NCBI GenBank assembly: GCA_037783545.1 | Contig: JBBELK010000959.1 | Location: forward strand, 1 to 64,000 | Reading direction: 5' to 3' | DNA length: 64,000 nt | From: Henricia sp. BOLD:AAB3569 | Taxonomy: Eukaryota > Echinodermata > Asteroidea > Spinulosida > Echinasteridae | Made by a program: the position numbers and the translations under genes | Notes under the pieces: model-generated | Seen by the model: the letters and a program-made list of their open reading frames with translations, nothing else | What the model was told of the DNA's origin: nothing | Databases searched by the model: none | Part shown: in pieces, positions 21,001 to 33,488 of the stretch | Numbering within the stretch: the first letter of the stretch is position 1 | Layout of the letters: every line of letters begins with the position of its first letter

Positions 21001-24000
21001 AATTTGTTATGACAAGTGCGCAATATAGAGAGTTTAGGGCATGCAACATTTGAAGTTCGTCGGAACATTTTTCGACCATCAAATTTGCCGACGTTTGGAC
21101 CACACTTTGACCAAATTGCCGAGCCAAACTGCGGTGCGTTAACGACAGTCCGAATGACTGAGCATGCGCACAACTCAGGAGTACCCCAAAGAGGTGTGTA
21201 CAGACAGCCACGGTTTGCGCGAGAGCAGTCAGGAAGCCTCAACCCAGTTTTTTCTAAACTTTGAAATTTCTCTGCCATTTCCCGGCGAAAGTCTGTCAAT
21301 TTTTTATGACAAGTGCGCAATATAGAGAGTTTAGGGCATGCAAAATTTGAAGTTCGTCGGAACATTTTTCGACCTCCAAATTTGCCGACGTTTGGACCAC
21401 ACTTTGACCAAATTGCCGAGCCAAACTGCGGTGCGTTAACGACAGTCCGAATGACTGAGCATGCGCACAACTCAGGAGTACCCCAAAGAGGTGTGTACAG
21501 ACAGCCACGGTTTGCGCGAGAGCAGTCAGGAAGCCTCAACCCATTTTTTTCTAAACTTTGAAATTTCTCTGCCATTTCCCGGCGAAAGTCTGTCAATTTT
21601 TTATGACAAGTGCGCAATATAGAGAGTTTAGGGCATGCAAAATTTGAAGTTCGTCGGAACATTTTTCGACCTCCAAATTTGCCGACGTTTGGACCACACT
21701 TTGACCAAATTGCCGAGCCAAACTGCGGTGCGTTAACGACAGTCCGAATGACTGAGCATGCGCACAACTCAGGAGTACCCCAAAGAGGTGTGTACAGACA
21801 GCCACGGTTTGCGCGAGAGCAGTCAGGAAGCCTCAACCCAGTTTTTTCTAAACTTTGAAATTTCTCTGCCATTTCCCGGCGAAAGTCTGTCAATTTTTTA
21901 TGACAAGTGCGCAATATAGAGAGTTTAGGGTATGCAAAATTTGAAGTTCTTCGGAACATTTTTCGACCTCCAAATTTGACGACGTTTGGACCACACTTTG
22001 ACCAAATTGCCGAGCCAAACTGCGGTGCGTTAACGACAGTCCGAATGACTGAGCATGCGCACAACTCAGGAGTACCCCAAAGAGGTGTGTACAGACAGCC
22101 ACGGTTTGCGCGAGAGCAGTCAGGAAGCCTCAACCCAGTTTTTTCTAAACTTTGAAATTTCTCTGCCATTTCCCGGCGAAAGTCTGTCAATTATTTATGA
22201 CAAGTGCGCAATATAGAGAGTTTAGGGCATGCAAAATTTGAAGTTCGTCGGAAAATTTTTCGACCTCCAAATTTGCCGACGTTTGGACCACACTTTGACC
22301 AAATTGCCGAGCCAAACTGCGGTGCGTTAACGACAGTCCGAATGACTGAGCATGCGCACAACTCAGGAGTACCCCAAAGAGGTGTGTACAGACAGCCACG
22401 GTTTGCGCGAGAGCAGTCAGGAAGCCTCAACCCAGTTTTTTCTAAACTTTGAAATTTCTCTGCCATTTCCCGGCGAAAGTCTGTCAATTTTTTATGACAA
22501 GTGCGCAATATAGAGAGTTTAGGGCATGCAAAATTTGAAGTTCGTCGGAACATTTTTCGACCTCCAAATTTGCCGACGTTTGGACCACACTTTGACCAAA
22601 TTGCCGAGCCAAACTGCGGTGCGTTAACGACAGTCCGAATGACTGAGCATGCGCACAACTCAGGAGTACCCCAAAGAGGTGTGTACAGACAGCCACGGTT
22701 TGCGCGAGAGCAGTCAGGAAGCCTCAACCCAGTTTTTTTCTAAACTTTGAAATTTCTCTGCCATTTCCCGGCGAAAGTCTGTCAATTTTTTATGACAAGT
22801 GCGCAATATAGAGAGTTTAGGGCATGCAACATTTGAAGTTCGTCGGAACATTTTTCGACCTCCAAATTTGCCGACGTTTGGACCACACTTTGACCAAATT
22901 GCCGAGCCAAACTGCGGTGCGTTAACGACAGTCCGAATGACTGAGCATGCGCACAACTCAGGAGTACCCCAAAGAGGTGTGTACAGACAGCCACGGTTTG
23001 CGCGAGAGCAGTCAGGAAGCCTCAACCCAGTTTTTTCTAAACTTTGAAATTTCTCTGCCATTTCCCGGCGAAAGTCTGTCAATTTTTTATGACAAGTGCG
23101 CAATATAGAGAGTTTACGGCATGCAAAATTTGAAGTTCGTCGGAACATTTTTCGACCTCCAAATTTGCCGACGTTTGGACCACACTTTGACCAAATTGCC
23201 GAGCCAAACTGCGGTGCGTTAACGACAGTCCGAATGACTGAGCATGCGCACAACTCAGGAGTACCCCAAAGAGGTGTGTACAGACAGCCACGGTTTGCGC
23301 GAGAGCAGTCAGGAAGCCTCAACCCATTTTTTTTCTAAACTTTGAAATTTCTCTGCCATTTCCCGGCGAAAGTCTGTCAATTTTTTATGACAAGTGCGCA
23401 ATATAGAGAGTTTAGGGCATGCAAAATTTGAAGTTCGTCGGAACATTTTTCGACCTCCAAATTTGCCGACGTTTGGACCACACTTTGACCAAATTGCCGA
23501 GCCAAACTGCGGTGCGTTAACGACAGTCCGAATGACTGAGCATGCGCACAACTCAGGAGTACCCCAAAGAGGTGTGTACAGACAGCCACGGTTTGCGCGA
23601 GAGCAGTCAGGAAGCCTCAACCCAGTTTTTTCTAAACTTTGAAATTTCTCTGCCATTTCCCGGCGAAAGTCTGTCAATTTTGTATGACAAGTGCGCAATA
23701 TAGAGAGTTTAGGGTATGCAAAATTTGAAGTTCTTCGGAACATTTTTCGACCTCCAAATTTGACGACGTTTGGACCACACTTTGACCAAATTGCCGAGCC
23801 AAACTGCGGTGCGTTAACGACAGTCCGAATGACTGAGCATGCGCACAACTCAGGAGTACCCCAAAGAGGTGTGTACAGACAGCCACGGTTTGCGCGAGAG
23901 CAGTCAGGAAGCCTCAACCCAGTTTTTTCTAAACTTTGAAATTTCTCTGCCATTTCCCGGCGAAAGTCTGTCAATTTTTTATGACAAGTGCGCAATATAG

Positions 24001-24733
24001 AGAGTTTAGGGCATGCAAAATTTGAAGTTCGTCGAAACATTTTTCGACCTCCAAATTTGCCGACGTTTGGACCACACTTTGACCAAATTGCCGAGCCAAA
24101 CTGCGGTGCGTTAACGACAGTCCGAATGACTGAGCATGCGCACAACTCAGGAGTACCCCAAAGAGGTGTGTACAGACAGCCACGGTTTGCGCGAGAGCAG
24201 TCAGGAAGCCTCAACCCAGTTTTTTCTAAACTTTGAAATTTCTCTGCCATTTCCCGGCGAAAGTCTGTCAATTTTTTTATGACAAGTGCGCAATATAGAG
24301 AGTTTAGGGCATGCAAAATTTGAAGATCGTCGGAACATTTTTCGACCTCCAAATTTGCCGACGTTTGGACCACACTTTGACCGAATTGCCGAGCCAAACT
24401 GCGGTGCGTTAACGACAGTCCGAATGACTGAGCATGCGCACAACTCAGGAGTACCCCAAAGAGGTGTGTACAGACAGCCACGGTTTGCGCGAGAGCAGTC
24501 AGGAAGCCTCAACCCAGTTTTTTCTAAACTTTGAAATTTCTCTGCCATTTCCCGGCGAAAGTCTGTCAATTTTTTATGACAAGTGCGCAATACAGAGAGT
24601 TTAGGGCATGCAAAATTTGAAGTTCGTCGGAACTTTTTTCGACCTCCAAATTTGACGACGTTTGGACCACACTTTGACCAAATTGCCGAGCCAAACTGCG
24701 GTGCGTTAACGACAGTCCGAATGACTGAGCATG
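15018..24733 (+). repeat. 297-bp satellite array, block 2 (about 32.7 monomers)
   Basis: Same family and orientation as block 1, resuming in the same monomer that the TIR element split. The block has its own variants: GCATGCAACATTTG with TTCGTCCTCC (17155, 18343, 20422), TTCGACCATC (17749, 18937, 21016) and GCGGTGTGTT (16264, 18046, 19234). Spacings of 1188, 2079 and 1782 bp equal 4, 7 and 6 monomers. One monomer has lost 19 bp between GCATGC and AACATTTTTCG near 15714. The block ends at the target duplication of the SINE (24722-24733). Confidence 0.97.
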
Positions 24734-25020
24734 TTGTTGTTGTTGTTGTATATTTTATGGCATCTTCGGCAACTAAGGCCCTTTATGCCATCAACTATAC
24801 GGTTTTAGCTTTAAATATACTATATTATCAACTTGAGATGACGAGGAAGGAGTTGCAGTTTTAGAAGTGGGAGGAAAACCCCCAGAGAATTGCCCCAGGG
24901 GAAAACCCACGCGGTCAAGTAGGGACTGCAAACCCAATCCACATACACGCCCCGGATTCGAACCCGGGACGCCAGAGGTGAAAGGCGAGGAAAGAACCCG
25001 TACGCCAACCCGACCGCCCC
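24734..25020 (-). mobile_element. tRNA-derived SINE, copy 1, with 12-bp target duplication
   Basis: Read on the minus strand the element starts GGGGCGGTCGGG. It has an A box TGGCGTACGGG (24997-25007) and a B box GGTTCGAATCC (24954-24964), the exact consensus at normal spacing. It then has an unrelated body containing GGGTTTTCCCCTGGGG, and ends in a (CAA)5 tail (24734-24748). The flanking target duplication TGACTGAGCATG (24722-24733 and 25021-25032) is satellite sequence. This establishes LINE-mediated retroposition of a Pol III transcript. The SINE family name and LINE partner are not identifiable by eye. Confidence 0.9.
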
Positions 25021-28000
25021 TGACTGAGCATGTGCACAACTCAGGAGTACCCCAAAGAGGTGTGTACAGACAGCCACGGTTTGCGCGAGAGCAGTCAGGA
25101 AGCCTCAACCCAGTTTTTTTCTAAACTTTGAAATTTCTCTGCCATTTCCCGGCGAAAGTCTGTCAATTTTTATGACAAGTGCGCAATATAGAGAGTTTAG
25201 GGCGTGCAAAATTTGAAGTTCGTCGGAACATTTTTCGACCTCCAAATTTGCCGACGTTTGGACCACACTTTGACCAAATTGCCGAGCCAAACTGCGGTGC
25301 GTTAACGACAGTCCGAATGACTGAGCATGCGCACAACTCAGGAGTACCCCAAAGAGGTGTGTACAGACAGCCACGGTTTGCGCGAGAGCAGTCAGGAAGC
25401 CTCAACCCAGTTTTTTTCTAAACTTTGAAATTTCTCTGCCATTTCCCGGCGAAAGTCTGTCAATTTTTTATGACAAGTGCGCAATATAGAGAGTTTAGGG
25501 CATGCAAAATTTGAAGTTCGTCGGAACATTTTTCGACCTCCAAATTTGCCGACGTTTGGACCACACTTTGACCAAATTGCCGAGCCAAACTGCGGTGCGT
25601 TAACGACAGTCCGAATGACTGAGCATGCGCACAACTCAGGAGTACCCCAAAGAGGTGTGTACAGACAGCCACGGTTTGCGCGAGAGCAGTCAGGAAGCCT
25701 CAACCCAGTTTTTTCTAAACTTTGAAATTTCTCTGCCATTTCCCGGCGAAAGTCTGTCAATTTTTTTATGACAAGTGCGCAATATAGAGAGTTTAGGGCA
25801 TGCAAAATTTGAAGATCGTCGGAACATTTTTCGACCTCCAAATTTGCCGACGTTTGGACCACACTTTGACCGAATTGCCGAGCCAAACTGCGGTGCGTTA
25901 ACGACAGTCCGAATGACTGAGCATGCGCACAACTCAGGAGTACCCCAAAGAGGTGTGTACAGACAGCCACGGTTTGCGCGAGAGCAGTCAGGAAGCCTCA
26001 ACCCAGTTTTTTCTAAACTTTGAAATTTCTCTGCCATTTCCCGGCGAAAGTCTGTCAATTTGTTTATGACAAGTGCGCAATATAGAGAGTTTAGGGCATG
26101 CCAAATTTGAAGTTCGTCGGAACATTTTTCGACCTCCAAATTTGCCGACGTTTGGACCACACTTTGACCAAATTGCCGAGCCAAACTGCGGTGCGTTAAC
26201 GACAGTCCGAATGACTGAGCATGCGCACAACTCAGGAGTACCCCAAAGAGGTGTGTACAGACAGCCACGGTTTGCGCGAGAGCAGTCAGGAAGCCTCAAC
26301 CCAGTTTTTTCTAAACTTTGAAATTTCTCTGCCATTTCCCGGCGAAAGTCTGTCAATTTTTTATGACAAGTGCGCAATATAGAGAGTTTAGGGCATGCAA
26401 AATTTGAAGTTCGTCGGAACATTTTTCGACCTCCAAATTTGCCGACGTTTGGACCACACTTTGACCAAATTGCCGAGCCAAACTGCGGTGCGTTAACGAC
26501 AGTCCGAATGACTGAGCATGCGCACAACTCAGGAGTACCCCAAAGAGGTGTGTACAGACAGCCACGGTTTGCGCGAGAGCAGTCAGGAAGCCTCAACCCA
26601 GTTTTTTCTAAACTTTGAAATTTCTCTGCCATTTCCCGGCGAAAGTCTGTCAATTTTTTATGACAAGTGCGCAATATAGAGAGTTTACGGCATGCAAAAT
26701 TTGAAGTTCGTCGGAACATTTTTCGACCTCCAAATTTGCCGACGTTTGGACCACACTTTGACCAAATTGCCGAGCCAAACTGCGGTGCGTTAACGACAGT
26801 CCGAATGACTGAGCATGCGCACAACTCAGGAGTACCCCAAAGAGGTGTGTACAGACAGCCACGGTTTGCGCGAGAGCAGTCAGGAAGCCTCAACCCATTT
26901 TTTTCTAAACTTTGAAATTTCTCTGCCATTTCCCGGCGAAAGTCTGTCAATTTTTTATGACAAGTGCGCAATATAGAGAGTTTAGGGCATGCAAAATTTG
27001 AAGTTCGTCGGAACATTTTTCGACCTCCAAATTTGCCGACGTTTGGACCACACTTTGACCAAATTGCCGAGCCAAACTGCGGTGCGTTAACGACAGTCCG
27101 AATGACTGAGCATGCGCACAACTCAGGAGTACCCCAAAGAGGTGTGTACAGACAGCCACGGTTTGCGCGAGAGCAGTCAGGAAGCCTCAACCCAGTTTTT
27201 TCTAAACTTTGAAATTTCTCTGCCATTTCCCGGCGAAAGTCTGTCAATTTTGTATGACAAGTGCGCAATATAGAGAGTTTAGGGTATGCAAAATTTGAAG
27301 TTCTTCGGAACATTTTTCGACCTCCAAATTTGACGACGTTTGGACCACACTTTGACCAAATTGCCGAGCCAAACTGCGGTGCGTTAACGACAGTCCGAAT
27401 GACTGAGCATGCGCACAACTCAGGAGTACCCCAAAGAGGTGTGTACAGACAGCCACGGTTTGCGCGAGAGCAGTCAGGAAGCCTCAACCCAGTTTTTTCT
27501 AAACTTTGAAATTTCTCTGCCATTTCCCGGCGAAAGTCTGTCAATTTTTTATGACAAGTGCGCAATATAGAGAGTTTAGGGCATGCAAAATTTGAAGTTC
27601 GTCGAAACATTTTTCGACCTCCAAATTTGCCGACGTTTGGACCACACTTTGACCAAATTGCCGAGCCAAACTGCGGTGCGTTAACGACAGTCCGAATGAC
27701 TGAGCATGCGCACAACTCAGGAGTACCCCAAAGAGGTGTGTACAGACAGCCACGGTTTGCGCGAGAGCAGTCAGGAAGCCTCAACCCAGTTTTTTCTAAA
27801 CTTTGAAATTTCTCTGCCATTTCCCGGCGAAAGTCTGTCAATTTTTTTATGACAAGTGCGCAATATAGAGAGTTTAGGGCATGCAAAATTTGAAGATCGT
27901 CGGAACATTTTTCGACCTCCAAATTTGCCGACGTTTGGACCACACTTTGACCGAATTGCCGAGCCAAACTGCGGTGCGTTAACGACAGTCCGAATGACTG

Positions 28001-28303
28001 AGCATGCGCACAACTCAGGAGTACCCCAAAGAGGTGTGTACAGACAGCCACGGTTTGCGCGAGAGCAGTCAGGAAGCCTCAACCCAGTTTTTTCTAAACT
28101 TTGAAATTTCTCTGCCATTTCCCGGCGAAAGTCTGTCAATTTTTTATGACAAGTGCGCAATACAGAGAGTTTAGGGCATGCAAAATTTGAAGTTCGTCGG
28201 AACTTTTTTCGACCTCCAAATTTGACGACGTTTGGACCACACTTTGACCAAATTGCCGAGCCAAACTGCGGTGCGTTAACGACAGTCCGAATGACTGAGC
28301 ATG
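25021..28303 (+). repeat. 297-bp satellite array, block 3 (11 monomers)
   Basis: It begins with the right-hand target duplication of SINE copy 1 and ends with the left-hand one of copy 2. Just after the SINE the usual GCATGCGCAC is GCATGTGCAC. One monomer carries GGCGTGCAAA (25201). Confidence 0.97.
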
Positions 28304-28590
28304 TTGTTGTTGTTGTTGTATATTTTATGGCATCTTCGGCAACTAAGGCCCTTTATGCCATCAACTATACGGTTTTAGCTTTAAATATACTATATTATCA
28401 ACTTGAGATGACGAGGAAGGAGTTGCAGTTTTAGAAGTGGGAGGAAAACCCCCAGAGAATTGCCCCAGGGGAAAACCCACGCGGTCAAGTAGGGACTGCA
28501 AACCCAATCCACATACACGCCCCGGATTCGAACCCGGGACGCCAGAGGTGAAAGGCGAGGAAAGAACCCGTACGCCAACCCGACCGCCCC
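28304..28590 (-). mobile_element. tRNA-derived SINE, copy 2 (duplicated with its satellite flank)
   Basis: Identical to the first SINE, exactly 3570 bp downstream, with the same 12-bp target duplication (28292-28303, 28591-28602), the same position in the monomer and the same flanking variants. It is therefore a copy made by satellite duplication, not a second retroposition. A box and B box are intact. Confidence 0.9.
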
Positions 28591-31500
28591 TGACTGAGCA
28601 TGTGCACAACTCAGGAGTACCCCAAAGAGGTGTGTACAGACAGCCACGGTTTGCGCGAGAGCAGTCAGGAAGCCTCAACCCAGTTTTTTTCTAAACTTTG
28701 AAATTTCTCTGCCATTTCCCGGCGAAAGTCTGTCAATTTTTATGACAAGTGCGCAATATAGAGAGTTTAGGGCGTGCAAAATTTGAAGTTCGTCGGAACA
28801 TTTTTCGACCTCCAAATTTGCCGACGTTTGGACCACACTTTGACCAAATTGCCGAGCCAAACTGCGGTGCGTTAACGACAGTCCGAATGACTGAGCATGC
28901 GCACAACTCAGGAGTACCCCAAAGAGGTGTGTACAGACAGCCACGGTTTGCGCGAGAGCAGTCAGGAAGCCTCAACCCAGTTTTTTTCTAAACTTTGAAA
29001 TTTCTCTGCCATTTCCCGGCGAAAGTCTGTCAATTTTTTATGACAAGTGCGCAATATAGAGAGTTTAGGGCATGCAAAATTTGAAGTTCGTCGGAACATT
29101 TTTCGACCTCCAAATTTGCCGACGTTTGGACCACACTTTGACCAAATTGCCGAGCCAAACTGCGGTGCGTTAACGACAGTCCGAATGACTGAGCATGCGC
29201 ACAACTCAGGAGTACCCCAAAGAGGTGTGTACAGACAGCCACGGTTTGCGCGAGAGCAGTCAGGAAGCCTCAACCCAGTTTTTTCTAAACTTTGAAATTT
29301 CTCTGCCATTTCCCGGCGAAAGTCTGTCAATTTTTTTATGACAAGTGCGCAATATAGAGAGTTTAGGGCATGCAAAATTTGAAGATCGTCGGAACATTTT
29401 TCGACCTCCAAATTTGCCGACGTTTGGACCACACTTTGACCGAATTGCCGAGCCAAACTGCGGTGCGTTAACGACAGTCCGAATGACTGAGCATGCGCAC
29501 AACTCAGGAGTACCCCAAAGAGGTGTGTACAGACAGCCACGGTTTGCGCGAGAGTAGTCAGGAAGCCTCAACCCAGTTTTTTCTAAACTTTGAAATTTCT
29601 CTGCCATTTCCCGGCGAAAGTCTGTCAATTTGTTTATGACAAGTGCGCAATATAGAGAGTTTAGGGCATGCCAAATTTGAAGTTCGTCGGAACATTTTTC
29701 GACCTCCAAATTTGCCGACGTTTGGACCACACTTTGACCAAATTGCCGAGCCAAACTGCGGTGCGTTAACGACAGTCCGAATGACTGAGCATGCGCACAA
29801 CTCAGGAGTACCCCAAAGACGTGTGTACAGACAGCCACGGTTTGCGCGAGAGCAGTCAGGAAGCCTCAACCCAGTTTTTTCTAAACTTTGAAATTTCTCT
29901 GCCATTTCCCGGCGAAAGTCTGTCAATTTTTTATGACAAGTGCGCAATATAGAGAGTTTAGGGCATGCAAAATTTGAAGTTCGTCGGAACATTTTTCGAC
30001 CTCCAAATTTGCCGACGTTTGGACCACACTTTGACCAAATTGCCGAGCCAAACTGCGGTGCGTTAACGACAGTCCGAATGACTGAGCATGCGCACAACTC
30101 AGGAGTACCCCAAAGAGGTGTGTACAGACAGCCACGGTTTGCGCGAGAGCAGTCAGGAAGCCTCAACCCAGTTTTTTCTAAACTTTGAAATTTCTCTGCC
30201 ATTTCCCGGCGAAAGTCTGTCAATTTTTTATGACAAGTGCGCAATATAGAGAGTTTAGGGCATGCAAAATTTGAAGTTCGTCGAAACATTTTTCGACCTC
30301 CAAATTTGCCGACGTTTGGACCACACTTTGACCAAATTGCCGAGCCAAACTGCGGTGCGTTAACGACAGTCCGAATGACTGAGCATGCGCACAACTCAGG
30401 AGTACCCCAAAGAGGTGTGTACAGACAGCCACGGTTTGCGCGAGAGCAGTCAGGAAGCCTCAACCCAGTTTTTTCTAAACTTTGAAATTTCTCTGCCATT
30501 TCCCGGCGAAAGTCTGTCAATTTTTTTATGACAAGTGCGCAATATAGAGAGTTTAGGGCATGCAAAATTTGAAGATCGTCGGAACATTTTTCGACCTCCA
30601 AATTTGCCGACGTTTGGACCACACTTTGACCGAATTGCCGAGCCAAACTGCGGTGCGTTAACGACAGTCCGAATGACTGAGCATGCGCACAACTCAGGAG
30701 TACCCCAAAGAGGTGTGTACAGACAGCCACGGTTTGCGCGAGAGCAGTCAGGAAGCCTCAACCCAGTTTTTTCTAAACTTTGAAATTTCTCTGCCATTTC
30801 CCGGCGAAAGTCTGTCAATTTTTTTATGACAAGTGCGCAATATAGAGAGTTTAGGGCATGCCAAATTTGAAGTTCGTCGGAACATTTTTCGACCTCCAAA
30901 TTTGCCGACGTTTGGACCACACTTTGACCAAATTGCCGAGCCAAACTGCGGTGCGTTAACGACAGTCCGAATGACTGAGCATGCGCACAACTCAGGAGTA
31001 CCCCAAAGAGGTGTGTACAGACAGCCACGGTTTGCGCGAGAGCAGTCAGGAAGCCTCAACCCAGTTTTTTCTAAACTTTGAAATTTCTCTGCCATTTCCC
31101 GGCGAAAGTCTGTCAATTTTTTATGACAAGTGCGCAATATAGAGAGTTTAGGGCATGCAAAATTTGAAGTTCGTCGGAACATTTTTCGACCTCCAAATTT
31201 GCCGACGTTTGGACCACACTTTGACCAAATTGCCGAGCCAAACTGCGGTGCGTTAACGACAGTCCGAATGACTGAGCATGCGCACAACTCAGGAGTACCC
31301 CAAAGAGGTGTGTACAGACAGCCACGGTTTGCGCGAGAGCAGTCAGGAAGCCTCAACCCAGTTTTTTCTAAACTTTGAAATTTCTCTGCCATTTCCCGGC
31401 GAAAGTCTGTCAATTTTTTATGACAAGTGCGCAATATAGAGAGTTTAGGGCATGCAAAATTTGAAGTTCGTCGAAACATTTTTCGACCTCCAAATTTGCC

Positions 31501-33488
31501 GACGTTTGGACCACACTTTGACCAAATTGCCGAGCCAAACTGCGGTGCGTTAACGACAGTCCGAATGACTGAGCATGCGCACAACTCAGGAGTACCCCAA
31601 AGAGGTGTGTACAGACAGCCACGGTTTGCGCGAGAGCAGTCAGGAAGCCTCAACCCAGTTTTTTCTAAACTTTGAAATTTCTCTGCCATTTCCCGGCGAA
31701 AGTCTGTCATTTTTTTATGACAAGTGCGCAATATAGAGAGTTTAGGGCATGCAAAATTTGAAGTTCGTCGGAACATTTTTCGACCTCCAAATTTGCCGAC
31801 GTTTGGACCACACTTTGACCAAATTGCCGAGCCAAACTGCGGTGCGTTAACGACAGTCCGAATGACTGAGCATGCGCACAACTCAGGAGTACCCCAAAGA
31901 GGTGTGTACAGACAGCCACGGTTTGCGCGAGAGCAGTCAGGAAGCCTCAACCCAGTTTTTTCTAAACTTTGAAATTTCTCTGCCATTTCCCGGCGAAAGT
32001 CTGTCAATTTTTTATGACAAGTGCGCAATATAGAGAGTTTAGGGCATGCAAAATTTGAAGTTCGTCGGAACATTTTTCGACCTCCAAATTTGCCGACGTT
32101 TGGACGACACTTTGACCAAATTGCCGAGCCAAACTGCGGTGCGTTAACGACAGTCCGAATGACTGAGCATGCGCACAACTCAGGAGTACCCCAAAGAGGT
32201 GTGTACAGACAGCCACGGTTTGCGCGAGAGCAGTCAGGAAGCCTCAACCCAGTTTTTTCTAAACTTTGAAATTTCTCTGCCATTTCCCGGCGAAAGTCTG
32301 TCAATTTTTTATGACAAGTGCGCAATATAGAGAGTTTAGGGCATGCAAAATTTGAAGTTCGTCGGAACATTTTTCGACCTCCAAATTTGCCGACGTTTGG
32401 ACCACACTTTGACCAAATTGCCGAGCCAAACTGCGGTGCGTTAACGACAGTCCGAATGACTGAGCATGCGCACAACTCAGGAGTACCCCAAAGAGGTTTG
32501 TACAGACAGCCACGGTTTGCGCGAGAGCAGTCAGGAAGCCTCAACCCAGTTTTTTCTAAAGTTTGAAATTTCTCTGCCATTTCCCGGCGAAAGTCTGTCA
32601 ATTTTTTATGACAAGTGCGCAATATATAGAGTTTAGGGCATGCAAAATTTGAAGTTCGTCGGAACATTTTTCGACCTCCAAATTTGCCGACGTTTGGACC
32701 ACACTTTGACCAAATTGCCGAGCCAAACTGCGGTGCGTTAACGACAGTCCGAATGACTGAGCATGCGCACAACTCAGGAGTACCACAAAGAGGTGTGTAC
32801 AGACAGCCACGGTTTGCGCGAGAGCAGTCAGGAAGCCTCAACCCAGTTTTTTCTAAACTTTGAAATTTCTCTGCCATTTCCCGGCGAAAGTCTGTCAATT
32901 TTTTATGACAAGTGCGCAATATAGAGAGTTTAGGGCATGCAAAATTTGAAGTTCGTCGGAACATTTTTCGACCTCCAAATTTGCCGACGTTTGGACCACA
33001 CTTTGACCAAATTGCCGAGCCAAACTGCGGTGCGTTAACGACAGTCCGAATGACTGAGCATGCGCACAACTCAGGAGTACCCCAAAGAGGTGTGTACAGA
33101 CAGCCACGGTTTGCGCGAGAGCAGTCAGGAAGCCTCAACCCAGTTTTTTCTAAACTTTGAAATTTCTCTGCCATTTCCCGGCGAAAGTCTGTCAATTTTT
33201 TATGACAAGTGCGCAATATAGAGAGTTTAGGGCATGCAAAATTTGAAGTTCGTCGGAACATTTTTCGACCTCCAAATTTGCCGACGTTTGGACCACACTT
33301 TGACCAAATTGCCGAGCCAAACTGCGGTGCGTTAACGACAGTCCGAATGACTGAGCATGCGCACAACTCAGGAGTACCCCAAAGAGGTGTGTACAGACAG
33401 CCACGGTTTGCGCGAGAGCAGTCAGGAAGCCTCAACCCAGTTTTTTCTAAACTTTGAAATTTCTCTGCCATTTCCCGGCGAAAGTCTG

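Larger units (their letters stand above)
23080..30219 (+). repeat. 3570-bp tandem segmental duplication (11 monomers plus one SINE per copy)
   Basis: Copy 1 is about 23080-26649 and copy 2 about 26650-30219. Rare variants recur 3570-3571 bp apart: GTTTACGGC (23110/26681), TTCTTCGG with TTTGACGACG (about 23720/27290), CGTCGAAAC (about 24030/27600), GAAGATCGTC (24324/27894), CATGCCAAATTT (26099/29669) and the SINE itself. The ends are placed where variant matching stops, to within about a monomer. The tract from about 29345 then shows a further 1190-bp (4-monomer) repeat into 30535-31724. Confidence 0.85.

Noticed and set aside
24951-25020. Functional tRNA gene at the SINE head
   Set aside because: The A and B boxes are good, but the sequence continues into a SINE body with a (CAA)n tail and a target duplication, and no complete cloverleaf is apparent.
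24867-25124. 85-codon plus-strand frame spanning the SINE and satellite
   Set aside because: It is an accidental frame through the tRNA-derived head of a minus-strand SINE.
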